Shown: piece by piece, positions 7,449 through 15,461 of the stretch | How positions within the stretch are numbered: position 1 is the stretch's first letter | Layout: each line of letters starts with the position of its first letter | The notes under the pieces: model-generated | Seen by the model: only the letters and a program-made list of their open reading frames with translations | Told to the model about the DNA's origin: nothing | Databases searched by the model: none | Program-made: the position numbers and the translations under genes | Origin: DATJLY01 sp035518375 | GTDB taxonomy: Bacteria > Pseudomonadota > Alphaproteobacteria > ATCC43930 > CGMCC-115725 | Length of the DNA: 28,397 bases | NCBI GenBank assembly: GCA_035518375.1 | Contig: DATIXQ010000009.1 | Location: 1 to 28,397, forward strand | Direction: 5' to 3'

Positions 7449-8684
7449 GTGGATGCCCAAGTCGCAGCGGCAACTCGTCGGCAACAGGTGGCGATCCTGC
7501 TCGGAGCGGCGCTGATGCTCAGCATCGGCATGGGAATACGCCAAAGCTTCGGGCTCTTCGTGCTACCGATGACACGCGATCTCGGTTTTAGCGTGGCTGA
7601 CTTCACCTTCGCGATGGCCATGCAGAACCTCATCTGGGGCTGCGCGCAGCCGTTCGTGAGCGCCTATGCCGACCGGTTCGGTGCGCGACCGGTGATGATC
7701 TTCGGGTGCGCGCTTTACATTCTTGGCCTGGCCACGATGGCGTTTGCCGAGGGACGGATCAGCTTCACGATCGGCGCCGGCCTCTTCATCGGCATTTCGC
7801 TTGCGTGCAGCGCTTCAAATTTGGGCCTGACGGCGAGCGCCCGCGCCGTGTCGGTCCGCTCGCGCAGCATGGTGCTCGGGATGATCTCGTCGGTCGGATC
7901 GATCGGCACTTTCTTTTGCGCCCCGTTGGGGCAGACCCTCATCGCCAGTCATGGTTGGCAGGCCGCCCTGGTGTGCTTCACCATCATCGCCTTCGCGATG
8001 CTGCCGGCCGCCTACTCCACCGGCGTGATCGACAAGATCCATCCTCCCGCGGCGCACGCGGCCGGCGCAGTCCCGATGCGGACCGTCCTGCGCGAGGCCG
8101 CGCACCACCGCGGCTTCGTCACGATGTCTGCCGCGTATTTCGTCTGCGGCATGCAGTTGCTGTTCATTACCGCGCACCTCCCGACCTATCTCGCGCTCTG
8201 CGGCCAGAGCCCGATGCTGGGCGCCAAGGCGCTGGCGACGATCGGCATCTTCAACATCGCGGGATGCTATCTTTTCGGCTGGCTTGGAGGACGCTTCCCG
8301 AAGCACATCCTGCTGGGTCTCCTCTACATCGTGCGCTCGATCACGATCACCCTGTACTTCATTGCGCCGGTGTCGCCGGCCTCGACGCTCATATTTGCGG
8401 CGGTCATGGGCGTTTTGTGGCTCGGGGTCATTCCTCTTACCCAGGGCCTCATCGCCGATATGTTCGGATTGCGTTATCTCGCGACCTTGAGCGGCATCGC
8501 CTTCGTCAATCACCAGATCGGTTCGTTCGTCGGCGTCTGGGGCGGCGGCCTGGTGCTGGACTATTTCGGTTCTTACGACCTCGCGTTCAAATGGGGCGTC
8601 TCGATCGGCTTGATCGCCGGTGTCGCGCAGCTGCTGGCCGGAGCCGGCTCAGATTGGCGGAGCGCGCGACCGCTGCCCGCGTGA
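7449..8684 (+). CDS. MFS transporter, 12 TM, monocarboxylate/OFA-like
   Basis: The product is about 411 residues with 12 predicted helices. The start ILLGAALMLSIGMGIRQSFGLFVLPM is typical of MFS members related to the oxalate/formate antiporter and monocarboxylate porter groups. SAYADRFGARPVM is a motif-A-like loop. Later segments such as GIFNIAGCYLFGWLGGRF and GLIADMFGLRYLATLSG are conserved in this group. Its substrate is unknown, probably an organic acid or small metabolite. I chose the GTG at 7449 because AAAGGAG lies nine bases upstream; a TTG at 7413 is possible but less well supported. It follows the DHA2 gene by 170 bases. Confidence 0.88.
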   Translation: MDAQVAAATRRQQVAILLGAALMLSIGMGIRQSFGLFVLPMTRDLGFSVADFTFAMAMQNLIWGCAQPFVSAYADRFGARPVMIFGCALYILGLATMAFAEGRISFTIGAGLFIGISLACSASNLGLTASARAVSVRSRSMVLGMISSVGSIGTFFCAPLGQTLIASHGWQAALVCFTIIAFAMLPAAYSTGVIDKIHPPAAHAAGAVPMRTVLREAAHHRGFVTMSAAYFVCGMQLLFITAHLPTYLALCGQSPMLGAKALATIGIFNIAGCYLFGWLGGRFPKHILLGLLYIVRSITITLYFIAPVSPASTLIFAAVMGVLWLGVIPLTQGLIADMFGLRYLATLSGIAFVNHQIGSFVGVWGGGLVLDYFGSYDLAFKWGVSIGLIAGVAQLLAGAGSDWRSARPLPA

Positions 8685-8872
8685 CGAACGGACACGTGTT
8701 TTAGAGGAAAGGCCGCACGATCGGGCGGCAGGCGACCGCGCGGGCTTCGCGCCGTCGGAGTTTCGCATATCGCGGCGGTTGCGCCGATGCCGGCCGCATT
8801 CAATGTCTCACCTCAAGACGGAAGCGCGTCAGTCGTGCTCTTATGTTTGCTGCCGCAAGAGGGAGGCGCGCA

Positions 8873-9001
8873 ATGAGCGACGATATCCTTCTTCTCGTGC
8901 TACTCGTGACGATCATGGCCGCCGCCGCTCTTTGCGTGCTCAGGTCCGCGTTCGAGCGCGGCCGCGACAAGCATCGGTACCGCGAGCGCTGGGAGCCGTA
9001 G
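8873..9001 (+). CDS. 42-residue single-pass membrane miniprotein
   Basis: A perfect GGGAGG lies upstream of the ATG at 8873. The product reads MSDDILLLVLLVTIMAAAAL at the start and ends with a charged Arg/Lys-rich tail of about 18 residues (FERGRDKHRYRERWEP). This gives one hydrophobic helix with a positive-inside cytoplasmic tail. No family is recognised. The combination of strong ribosome binding site, clear membrane-helix design and stop just before the tRNA gene supports a real small gene. Confidence 0.6.
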   Translation: MSDDILLLVLLVTIMAAAALCVLRSAFERGRDKHRYRERWEP

Positions 9002-9015
9002 ATTATGGGAAGGGC

Positions 9016-9092
9016 TGGCGCGCCCGAGAGGAGTCGAACCCCTAACCCCCAGATCCGTAGTCTGGTGCTCTATCCAGTTGAGCTACGGGCGC
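9016..9092 (-). tRNA. tRNA-Arg (anticodon ACG)
   Basis: The minus strand folds as a complete tRNA of 77 bases with CCA encoded. The acceptor stem GCGCCCG (9092-9086) pairs with CGGGCGC. The anticodon stem CCAGA/TCTGG encloses loop CTACGGA, giving anticodon ACG (Arg, CGN codons after A-to-I editing). The T arm has TTCGACT. No attachment-site duplicate or integrase is seen nearby. Confidence 0.95.
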
Positions 9093-9108
9093 TTGCCGGG
9101 AAAGGGGC

Positions 9109-9137
9109 TACTTAGGCTCTCGCGCCGGCTTTGGCAA
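9109..9137 (-). promoter_or_regulatory. Putative sigma-70 promoter of tRNA-Arg
   Basis: On the minus strand, TTGCCA (9137-9132) and TAAGTA (9114-9109) are separated by exactly 17 bases. The -10 ends 16 bases before the tRNA 5' end. Both position and spacing fit. Confidence 0.5.
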
Positions 9138-9248
9138 GCCGCCACCCCACGCGATTCTTCAAGTGCGCGGCGGCGCCAAGCCTTTCGCCGGGGCAACGGA
9201 AAGATGCTTCAACCTGGATCGATCGCACTCTAGGATCGCGCGAGACCG

Positions 9249-9716
9249 ATGCGCGCACTTCCGCTTCTCGCCCTCGCGGCTTTGGCGCTTTCCTCGTGCG
9301 GCTATCCCGAAACGGAATTCCGGCCGCAGGCGAAGGCCAATGTCGACGCCTCAGGCTTTCCGCCCCCCGCAACGCCCGCGGAAGTGGCGGCCGTCACCGG
9401 CCGGCCCGCGCCGCAGCCCGCGCCCCCGGCGCCGCGGCTCGATCCGCGCAAGCCCTTCATCGTCATCCATTTCGAGACGCCGCAGCCCGACTATGCGCAA
9501 GACCTCTACGAGGCCTTGAAAGGCGCGCTCGCGAAAAAGCCGTCGGCGCAGTTCGACCTCGTCGCCGTGACGCGCGACCCCGACGCGGCCGAGCGCAGCA
9601 TGACCGACGTGATGCACACCATCACCCAGATGGGCATGCCGGCCGAACGGTTGTCGCTATCGTCGGTCGCGGCCGCCGACGACGGCACCAACGAAGTCTG
9701 GATCTACGTGCGCTGA
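9249..9716 (+). CDS. Lipoprotein of unknown function
   Basis: The 155-residue product has a lipoprotein signal with lipobox LSSC (Cys17). A Pro/Ala-rich linker runs to about residue 68, then a compact domain follows (FIVIHFETPQPDYAQDLY, VAVTRDPDAAERSMTDV, VWIYVR). The domain resembles the OmpA-like or SPOR-type alpha/beta pattern seen in cell-envelope lipoproteins, but I cannot assign it. It is the first gene of a dense operon; its TGA overlaps the next ATG by one base. The start is the ATG just before the signal peptide; a ribosome binding site is not obvious. Confidence 0.75.
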   Translation: MRALPLLALAALALSSCGYPETEFRPQAKANVDASGFPPPATPAEVAAVTGRPAPQPAPPAPRLDPRKPFIVIHFETPQPDYAQDLYEALKGALAKKPSAQFDLVAVTRDPDAAERSMTDVMHTITQMGMPAERLSLSSVAAADDGTNEVWIYVR

Positions 9717-10207
9717 TGGCGACGGCGGCGACCCACGCCAAGACCTTTCCGGTGAGCTGGGACGAGCTGCACCGGCACGCGCGCGCACTCGCCTGGCGGC
9801 TTTTGGAGCTCGGGCCTTGGCGCGGCATCGTCGCGATCACGCGCGGCGGCCTCGTGCCGGCGGCGATCGTCGCGCGCGAGCTCGATCTCCGCATCATCGA
9901 TACGGTGTGCGTCGTAAGCTACGACGACCGTACCCAAGGCACGATCACGATCCTGAAACGCATCGCCGGCGACGGCGAAGGGCTCCTCATCATCGACGAT
10001 CTCGTCGATACCGGCGAGACCGCGCGCGCCGTGCGCGAGATGCTGCCCAAGGCGCATTTCGCCACCGTCTACGCGAAGCCGGCCGGCCGCCCCCTGGTCG
10101 ACACTTACGTCACCGAGGTGAGCCAGGACACCTGGATCCTGTTCCCATGGGACATCGAGCCGCAATTCGTGCCGCCGATCGCGAGCGCACGGCCGAAAAG
10201 CCCGTGA
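9716..10207 (+). CDS. gpt: Xanthine (xanthine-guanine) phosphoribosyltransferase
   Basis: The 163-residue product aligns by eye with E. coli Gpt (152 residues). Shared segments are WRGIVAITRGGLVPAAIVAREL, the PRPP-binding loop LIIDDLVDTGET (about residues 91-102), PKAHFATVYAKPAGRPLVD and DTWILFPWD. It salvages xanthine and guanine to XMP and GMP using PRPP, in the cytoplasm. It overlaps the preceding lipoprotein gene by one base (TGATG) and the following ggt by four bases (GTGA), so all three are probably co-translated. Confidence 0.95.
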   Translation: MATAATHAKTFPVSWDELHRHARALAWRLLELGPWRGIVAITRGGLVPAAIVARELDLRIIDTVCVVSYDDRTQGTITILKRIAGDGEGLLIIDDLVDTGETARAVREMLPKAHFATVYAKPAGRPLVDTYVTEVSQDTWILFPWDIEPQFVPPIASARPKSP

Positions 10208-11880
10208 CGCGGTTCGCGCTCGCATTTCTTCTCCTTGCGATCACGGCGCACACGGCCGCGGCCGAGACGAGGCGCGACATGGTCGAGAGCGCCGACCCGC
10301 GCGCGGCCGCGATCGGGCGCGACATCCTGCGCGCCGGCGGCGGCGCCGCCGACGCCGCCGCGGCCATGGCGATCGCGCTCACGAGCCTCGAGCCGCAATC
10401 GGCCGGGATCGGCGGCGGCGGCTTCCTCGTCTACTACGCGGCACATGCGAAGAAGGTTTCCGCGCTCGACGGGCGCGAGAGCGCGCCCGCCGCGGCCAAA
10501 CCCGACCGCTTCCTCGACAAGGACGGCAAGCCGCTGCCGTTCCCGGGCGCCATGCTCGATGCGCGCTCGATCGGCGTGCCGGGTCTCCTGCGCCTTGCCG
10601 AGGAGATGCACCGGCGCTGGGGCAAGCTGCCGTGGGCCGCGATCGTGGCGCCTTCGCAAAAAATCGCGGCGGACGGCTTCGCGCTCTCGCCGCGCGTCGC
10701 CAAGCTCCTCGCCGAGGACACGCACCTGCCGCAGAATCCCGTGGCGCGTGCGCTCTGGTACGAGGCCGACGGCAGCGCGAAGCCGGCGGGAGCGACGATC
10801 GTCAATCCCGCGCTCGCCGCGAGCTTGCACATGATCGCGGACAAGGGCGCGGGCGCGTTCTACGAGGGGCCGATCGCGCGCGACATCGTGAGCGCGGTCG
10901 CCAACGCCAATCCGCCCGGCGATCTGACCGCGGAGGATCTCCGCGCCTATCGCGTCAAGGAGCGCCCGGTGCTGTGCGCGCCCTATCGCGACACGCGCGT
11001 GTGCGGCATGGGGCTGCCGGCGGGAACGTCTGTGGTGCTGGAGATTCTTGGGCTGCTCGAGCCGTTCGACCTCAAGACGCACACAGCCGACGCCGAGGCC
11101 TGGCACCTTTTCGCCGCGGCAAGCCGGCTCGCCTATGCCGACCGTATCCGCTTCCTCGGCGATCCCGATTTCGTCAAGTCGCCGGTCGCGGGGCTTCTCG
11201 ACACGGCCTATCTCGCGGCGCGCGCGAAGCTCATCGAGCCCGCGCATTTCGAGCCCGGCCGGGTGCCGCCGGGCGAGCCGGCGGGCCAGCGGAGCGAGCT
11301 TTGGGGCGACGAGCGGCCGCCCGAATTTCCGGCCACGAGCAACATCTCGGTCGTCGACTCTGATGGCAACGCGGCGGCGATGACGGTCACGATCGACAGC
11401 GATTTCGGCTCGCACGTCTTGGCGGACGGGTTCCTGCTCGACAATGAGCTCGACGATTTCTCGTTCGTGCCGGAAGACGATGGCCGCCCGGTCGCGAACC
11501 GCGTCGAGCCAGGCAAGCGCCCGCTCTCGGCGATGAGCCCGACGATCGTGTTCGACCGTAGCGGCGCGCTCAGGCTCGTCGTCGGCTCGGCCGGCGGCCC
11601 GCCCATCATCACCGATGTCGCGAAGGCCATCGTCGCCGTCGTCGACTGGCGCATGAGCCTCAAGGACGCGCTGGCGCTCCCCAACATCGACGACCGCGAC
11701 ATCGGGCCGACCGAGCTCGAAAGCTCGGCGCCGCCGGCGCTCGCCGAGAGGCTCCGCGCGATGGGGCACACTCTGCGCCTCTGGGGCCGCGACAGCGGCC
11801 TCGGCGGCATCCTCGTCACGAAGGACGGGCTCGAAGGCGCCACCGATCCGCGGCGCGAAGGCGCCGCGCTCGGCGACTGA
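10204..11880 (+). CDS. ggt: Gamma-glutamyltranspeptidase (gamma-glutamyltransferase)
   Basis: The 558-residue product has a signal peptide (about 20 residues, ending TAAAE) and is a periplasmic GGT of the Ntn-hydrolase type. It is normally autocleaved into large and small subunits. The predicted nucleophile is Thr378 in PATSNISVVDSDGNAAAMT, where the first Thr aligns with Thr391 of E. coli Ggt. Other conserved parts are SAGIGGGGFLVYY, LLDNELDDFSF, KRPLSAMSPTIVFD and GSAGGPPIITDV. It hydrolyses or transfers the gamma-glutamyl group of glutathione. The GTG start overlaps the gpt stop; an upstream start would run into gpt. Confidence 0.95.
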   Translation: MTRFALAFLLLAITAHTAAAETRRDMVESADPRAAAIGRDILRAGGGAADAAAAMAIALTSLEPQSAGIGGGGFLVYYAAHAKKVSALDGRESAPAAAKPDRFLDKDGKPLPFPGAMLDARSIGVPGLLRLAEEMHRRWGKLPWAAIVAPSQKIAADGFALSPRVAKLLAEDTHLPQNPVARALWYEADGSAKPAGATIVNPALAASLHMIADKGAGAFYEGPIARDIVSAVANANPPGDLTAEDLRAYRVKERPVLCAPYRDTRVCGMGLPAGTSVVLEILGLLEPFDLKTHTADAEAWHLFAAASRLAYADRIRFLGDPDFVKSPVAGLLDTAYLAARAKLIEPAHFEPGRVPPGEPAGQRSELWGDERPPEFPATSNISVVDSDGNAAAMTVTIDSDFGSHVLADGFLLDNELDDFSFVPEDDGRPVANRVEPGKRPLSAMSPTIVFDRSGALRLVVGSAGGPPIITDVAKAIVAVVDWRMSLKDALALPNIDDRDIGPTELESSAPPALAERLRAMGHTLRLWGRDSGLGGILVTKDGLEGATDPRREGAALGD

Positions 11881-11885
11881 GTGGG

Positions 11886-13088
11886 ATGAGCGACCTGGCC
11901 GCGCCGGTTGCCGCGCGCGCGACAATCGTCGTCGAGCGGCCGAAGCGCGCGCTTGCCGGCCACCCCTGGGTCTATTCGAACGAAGTGCGCATGGATGCGC
12001 ACGCGAAAGCGCTGGCGCCGGGCAGCATCGTCACGCTCGCCGGGCCCGACGGGCGCGCGCTCGGCACCGCCACCTTCACCCCGCACACGCTGGTCGCGGC
12101 GCGTATCCTCGACCGCGACCCCGCCGCCGCGATCGACCGCGATTTCTTCGCCGCGCGGATCGCGCGCGCGCTGGCGCTGCGGCGGCGCTTCTACGACGAG
12201 CCCTATTACCGCCTCATCCATGCCGAGGCGGACGGGCTCCCGGGCCTCGTCGTCGACCGCTATGGCGACGTCGCGGTGGCGCAGCTCAACAGCGCCGGCA
12301 TGGCGGCGCTCGAGAGCGAGATTCTGGCCGCGCTCGACGCGACGCTCAGCCCCCGCGCGGTGGTGCTGCGTCCCGACGCCACCGCGCGCGCGCTCGAAGG
12401 CGCAGGGGGCGAGCCACGCGTGGCGGTGGGCGCGATCGACGGCCCCGTCGAGCTGCACGAGAACGGCGCCGTCTTTCTCGCCGACGTGCTCGGCGGGCAG
12501 AAGACGGGCTGGTTCTTCGACCAGCGCGAGAACCGCCGCTTCGTCGCGGCACTCGCCCAAGACGCGCGCGTGCTCGACGTCTATTGCTATGGCGGCGCCT
12601 TCGCGATTCTGGCCGCCCGCGCGGACGCGGCAGAGGCGATCGGCATCGACCGATCAGAAGGCGCGCTCGCCTTGGCGGCACAATCGGCCGCGCGCAACGG
12701 CGTTGCCGGGCGCTGCCGCTTCGTGCGCGCGGAGGCGTTCGCAGAACTGCAACGGCTCGCCGACGCGGGCGAGCGTTTCGGCATCGTCTTCGCCGACCCG
12801 CCGGCCTTCGTCAAATCGAAGAAGGATCTGGGCCCAGGCCTGCGCGGCTATCGCAAGCTCGCGCGGCTCGCGGCGGCGCTCGTCGCGCGTGACGGGATCC
12901 TGTTCCTCGCCTCATGCTCGCACAATGTCGGCGCCGACGACTTCGCCGAAGCCGCGCGGCGCGGGCTCGAGGATGCGGGCCGAGCGGGGCGCATCGTGCG
13001 CGCCGCGGGCGCGGCGCCCGACCATCCGATCGATCCAGCGCTGCCGGAGAGCGCTTATCTCAAGTCGCTCACCATCGCGCTCGATTAG
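11886..13088 (+). CDS. rlmI: Class I SAM-dependent 23S rRNA methyltransferase, RlmI-like
   Basis: The 400-residue product has an N-terminal PUA-like RNA-binding domain (about residues 12-80; HPWVYSNEV is typical) and a C-terminal Rossmann methyltransferase. Motifs are GQKTGWFFDQRENR (204-217), the SAM-binding DVYCYGGAFAI (231-241), catalytic-site DPPAFVK (304-310) and SCSH (343-346). RlmI methylates 23S rRNA C1962 to m5C; whether this protein has that exact target is inference. It follows ggt by five bases and closes the operon. A small inverted repeat (GTCCCC/GGGGAC, 13095-13117) follows the stop. Confidence 0.9.
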   Translation: MSDLAAPVAARATIVVERPKRALAGHPWVYSNEVRMDAHAKALAPGSIVTLAGPDGRALGTATFTPHTLVAARILDRDPAAAIDRDFFAARIARALALRRRFYDEPYYRLIHAEADGLPGLVVDRYGDVAVAQLNSAGMAALESEILAALDATLSPRAVVLRPDATARALEGAGGEPRVAVGAIDGPVELHENGAVFLADVLGGQKTGWFFDQRENRRFVAALAQDARVLDVYCYGGAFAILAARADAAEAIGIDRSEGALALAAQSAARNGVAGRCRFVRAEAFAELQRLADAGERFGIVFADPPAFVKSKKDLGPGLRGYRKLARLAAALVARDGILFLASCSHNVGADDFAEAARRGLEDAGRAGRIVRAAGAAPDHPIDPALPESAYLKSLTIALD

Positions 13089-13465
13089 GCGCTTGTCCCC
13101 CTTTCTGCCCTGGGGACGAAGGGCGGCGTGAGGTGGAGGAAACTCTTCCTTCGCAACAGGCCCACCTGCCTCTCCTGGCGGGCAAAGGCGAAGGCGTGCG
13201 TCCGGCGATTCGACAAGCCTGAAGAATGCGCAAGCGGAATAAGGCGTCGAGTCGCCGCCGAACCAAGGTTATCCGGGTTCCGCTACGGAAGGAAGAGAGG
13301 GGGTGCCGAAGGGATGTTCCTGAAACGCGGCAGTTACTTTCCGTCCGAATGCATTGGCGTGGCCGCAATTGGGCTTCGCTCGCGTCGACAAGCTTTGGTC
13401 GGCTTCCTCAGAACCGATCTTCGCAGTTGCCGAAACCTCGCGATCGGGCGCACGATCCAATTTCC
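13089..13465. other. Intergenic stretch at the left edge of the low-GC island
   Basis: Just after rlmI a short inverted repeat, GTCCCC (13095-13100) and GGGGAC (13112-13117), may end the operon. Downstream I see no gene with a ribosome binding site. The frame of the next gene stays open back to an ATG at 13226, but that 80-residue extension is Arg/Ser-rich and lacks domain features. It may be the 5' region and promoter of the nuclease gene, or a degraded piece of an older sequence. Confidence 0.4.
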
Positions 13466-15382
13466 ATGGAACCTCTGACCGGTCCTCTCGCGCCATATCT
13501 CTGCGCCTCAGACTGCAATCCCTATTCGTCCGATGGCGCAACACTGGCATTCGGACAAGACGCCGACGGGCGCATACTGCATGTTTCCGAGGTCGCGTCA
13601 GGCTTGGCGTGCGGCTGTTCCTGCCCCGCATGTCGGGCTAAGCTCGTCGCACACAAAGGTCAGATCAAGATACACCACTTCGCCCATTACGGAGTGGGCG
13701 AGTGCAAGTCAGCTTCCGAAACGGCGTTGCATAAGTTTGCCAAGCAGGTTCTCGACGAAGAGCGCAAACTTCTAATACCTGCGATCGTCGCCGAACAAGA
13801 TCGCCATCGTTACGAAATGCACCGTCCAAAGACGCTGCGATTTGACGGCGCGACGCTTGAGCACCGTTTGCATGACGTTGTGCCGGACGTCATTCTGCGA
13901 AAGAGCGATCGCGATCTATTAGTTGAAATAGCGGTTACTCATTTCTGCGATGAAACAAAGATTGCGCGAATTAAAGCGCTCAATGTTTCTGCCATCGAAA
14001 TCGACCTTTCTGGCCTAAGTCGAAACGCCGCACGAGAAGAGATTGCTCAAGCCATTCTGCGGAGCGCGCCGCGAAAATGGATTTTCAATCCACGACTGGG
14101 AGACGCGGAAGCGGAGTTACAGCGTCGGATTAAGCAAGAGAATGAGAAACGCGTAGCTCCGATCCGCCGTCTGTTAGAAAATCGACGGCCCCTGGTGCAA
14201 TCAGAGGACGGGAGTTTACTGGTTCAGAAACTCAGCACTGAGGGTTTCGACGAGGCGATTGGTATTCCTATCGAGGGAGACATCTGCTTTCGTGTGCCAA
14301 GATCGCACTGGCAGGCATTTATCGTTGAAACGTTCATAGCATCTGCACTGCGACGGAACGCCGACTATTGGCGGCCGATCCAGACAAGAGCTGTGTTCAA
14401 GGAAATGCGCAGCGCGCAAATGTTGCGACCAGAGCTTTGCATCTTTATCGATAATGCCATGGAGCAAAATATTCGCGAGCACGAGAAAAACTTTCGGGCG
14501 CCGTATCACGTGGTGAAAGCATACCTCATGAAGCTCCAAGGATTGGGCATACTAGAGGCGACTGGCCGTTCCCTTGTTATATCCCGTCAGCTTGAGCGTG
14601 ATTGGGAAGAACGTCGGAGAATAGCGGAGGAAGCGCGAGAGCAATTGGAGGAGCGCCAATTCCGGCAGGACTCTGTAATTGGCGTGATCCACCGATGCTT
14701 GGACAAAATTCCTTCCGAAGAAAAGATGACCTTCTCTATCGAGCACTGGATCGGACAAGGCATCAGAGAAATTGGCGCATCGCCTCGCGATTGTATTCGA
14801 GACGGCGGAGAGACCTACAACGCGCTCCACTCCAAACTTTTCGACATCGACCACATGTTTTTGTCGTGGGGAAAGGTCCCCGACCTTCTCTTGGGGTTGC
14901 CCCTTCATCACGAGCGGCAGCGGCAGATTGCGACACGCGCAAAAGCCGCGGAGGACGAGAAGCGGCGGGCAGAGGAAGCGGCGCGGCAAGCGGCTGATGC
15001 TCGCATGTCTAAATTCGGGAGTGAAGTGTCGTCGACGCTAGGAAATGGACGCAACTGGGCGCAGGCGCCTTGTCATAGGCTGGACAATCGCTCGCCCATG
15101 GAGTTGGCGCGAGAGAGCGAAGATGGTCTGCAGCGCGCTAGGTACGCCTTGGCCGCCGAATCGAGAGAGCAAGAGCGCGAGCAGTTGCGAGAGGAAGTCG
15201 CAGAGCGATCCCGCGCGCTGCTTGCCTCCGAAGCGCAGAGACGCCTGAGCCCGCCCTATGCCACCCTGTTCCTCAACACATCACAACCCCGGCTGGGTGG
15301 CCGGCGACCAATCGAGTATTGCCGAGACCAAGCTACGCTCGAACAGTGCCGCCAATTGCTCGTTGCGACGCCCCGCCTGTAA
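13466..15382 (+). CDS. CoiA-like zinc-finger nuclease with C-terminal coiled coils and two DUF2384-like motifs
   Basis: The product is 638 residues from the ATG at 13466. The start is uncertain: in-frame ATGs exist at 13226 and 13349, and no strong ribosome binding site is seen. The N-terminus carries a CoiA-type zinc finger (CPAC, Cys53/Cys56, then HHFAH and a Cys at 80). A PD-(D/E)XK-like core follows: PDVILRK (Asp141), then LLVEIAVTHFCDETK (Glu154, His159, Lys165), then AIEIDLS. A winged-helix-like stretch lies around 345-372. Charged helices that look coiled-coil cover about 375-400, 480-515 and 560-595. Near the C-terminus, RSPMELARESEDG (542-554) and LGGRRPIEYCRDQATLE (610-626) each resemble the DUF2384 motif of MbcA/ParS/Xre antitoxins. 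CoiA family proteins act in competence or are nuclease-like; the role here is unknown. GC is clearly below that of its neighbours, suggesting transfer. Confidence 0.8.
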   Translation: MEPLTGPLAPYLCASDCNPYSSDGATLAFGQDADGRILHVSEVASGLACGCSCPACRAKLVAHKGQIKIHHFAHYGVGECKSASETALHKFAKQVLDEERKLLIPAIVAEQDRHRYEMHRPKTLRFDGATLEHRLHDVVPDVILRKSDRDLLVEIAVTHFCDETKIARIKALNVSAIEIDLSGLSRNAAREEIAQAILRSAPRKWIFNPRLGDAEAELQRRIKQENEKRVAPIRRLLENRRPLVQSEDGSLLVQKLSTEGFDEAIGIPIEGDICFRVPRSHWQAFIVETFIASALRRNADYWRPIQTRAVFKEMRSAQMLRPELCIFIDNAMEQNIREHEKNFRAPYHVVKAYLMKLQGLGILEATGRSLVISRQLERDWEERRRIAEEAREQLEERQFRQDSVIGVIHRCLDKIPSEEKMTFSIEHWIGQGIREIGASPRDCIRDGGETYNALHSKLFDIDHMFLSWGKVPDLLLGLPLHHERQRQIATRAKAAEDEKRRAEEAARQAADARMSKFGSEVSSTLGNGRNWAQAPCHRLDNRSPMELARESEDGLQRARYALAAESREQEREQLREEVAERSRALLASEAQRRLSPPYATLFLNTSQPRLGGRRPIEYCRDQATLEQCRQLLVATPRL

Positions 15383-15461
15383 TCGATCAGCCGTAGAATG
15401 GTCGGACCGGATGCGCCCACAATGGCACGCGAGCGGAGAGGGGAAATCGCGAGAGCTCGAG

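Noticed and set aside
9016..9092. tRNA-Arg as a possible integration site for a genomic island
   Set aside because: No integrase and no direct repeat of the tRNA 3' end found on either side. The low-GC island lies about 4 kb away.
10105..11925. 606-codon open frame on the minus strand across gpt and ggt
   Set aside because: It is an antisense shadow caused by high GC3. The product is Arg/Glu/Asp-rich without motifs, while the plus strand has the complete catalytic signatures of Gpt and Ggt.
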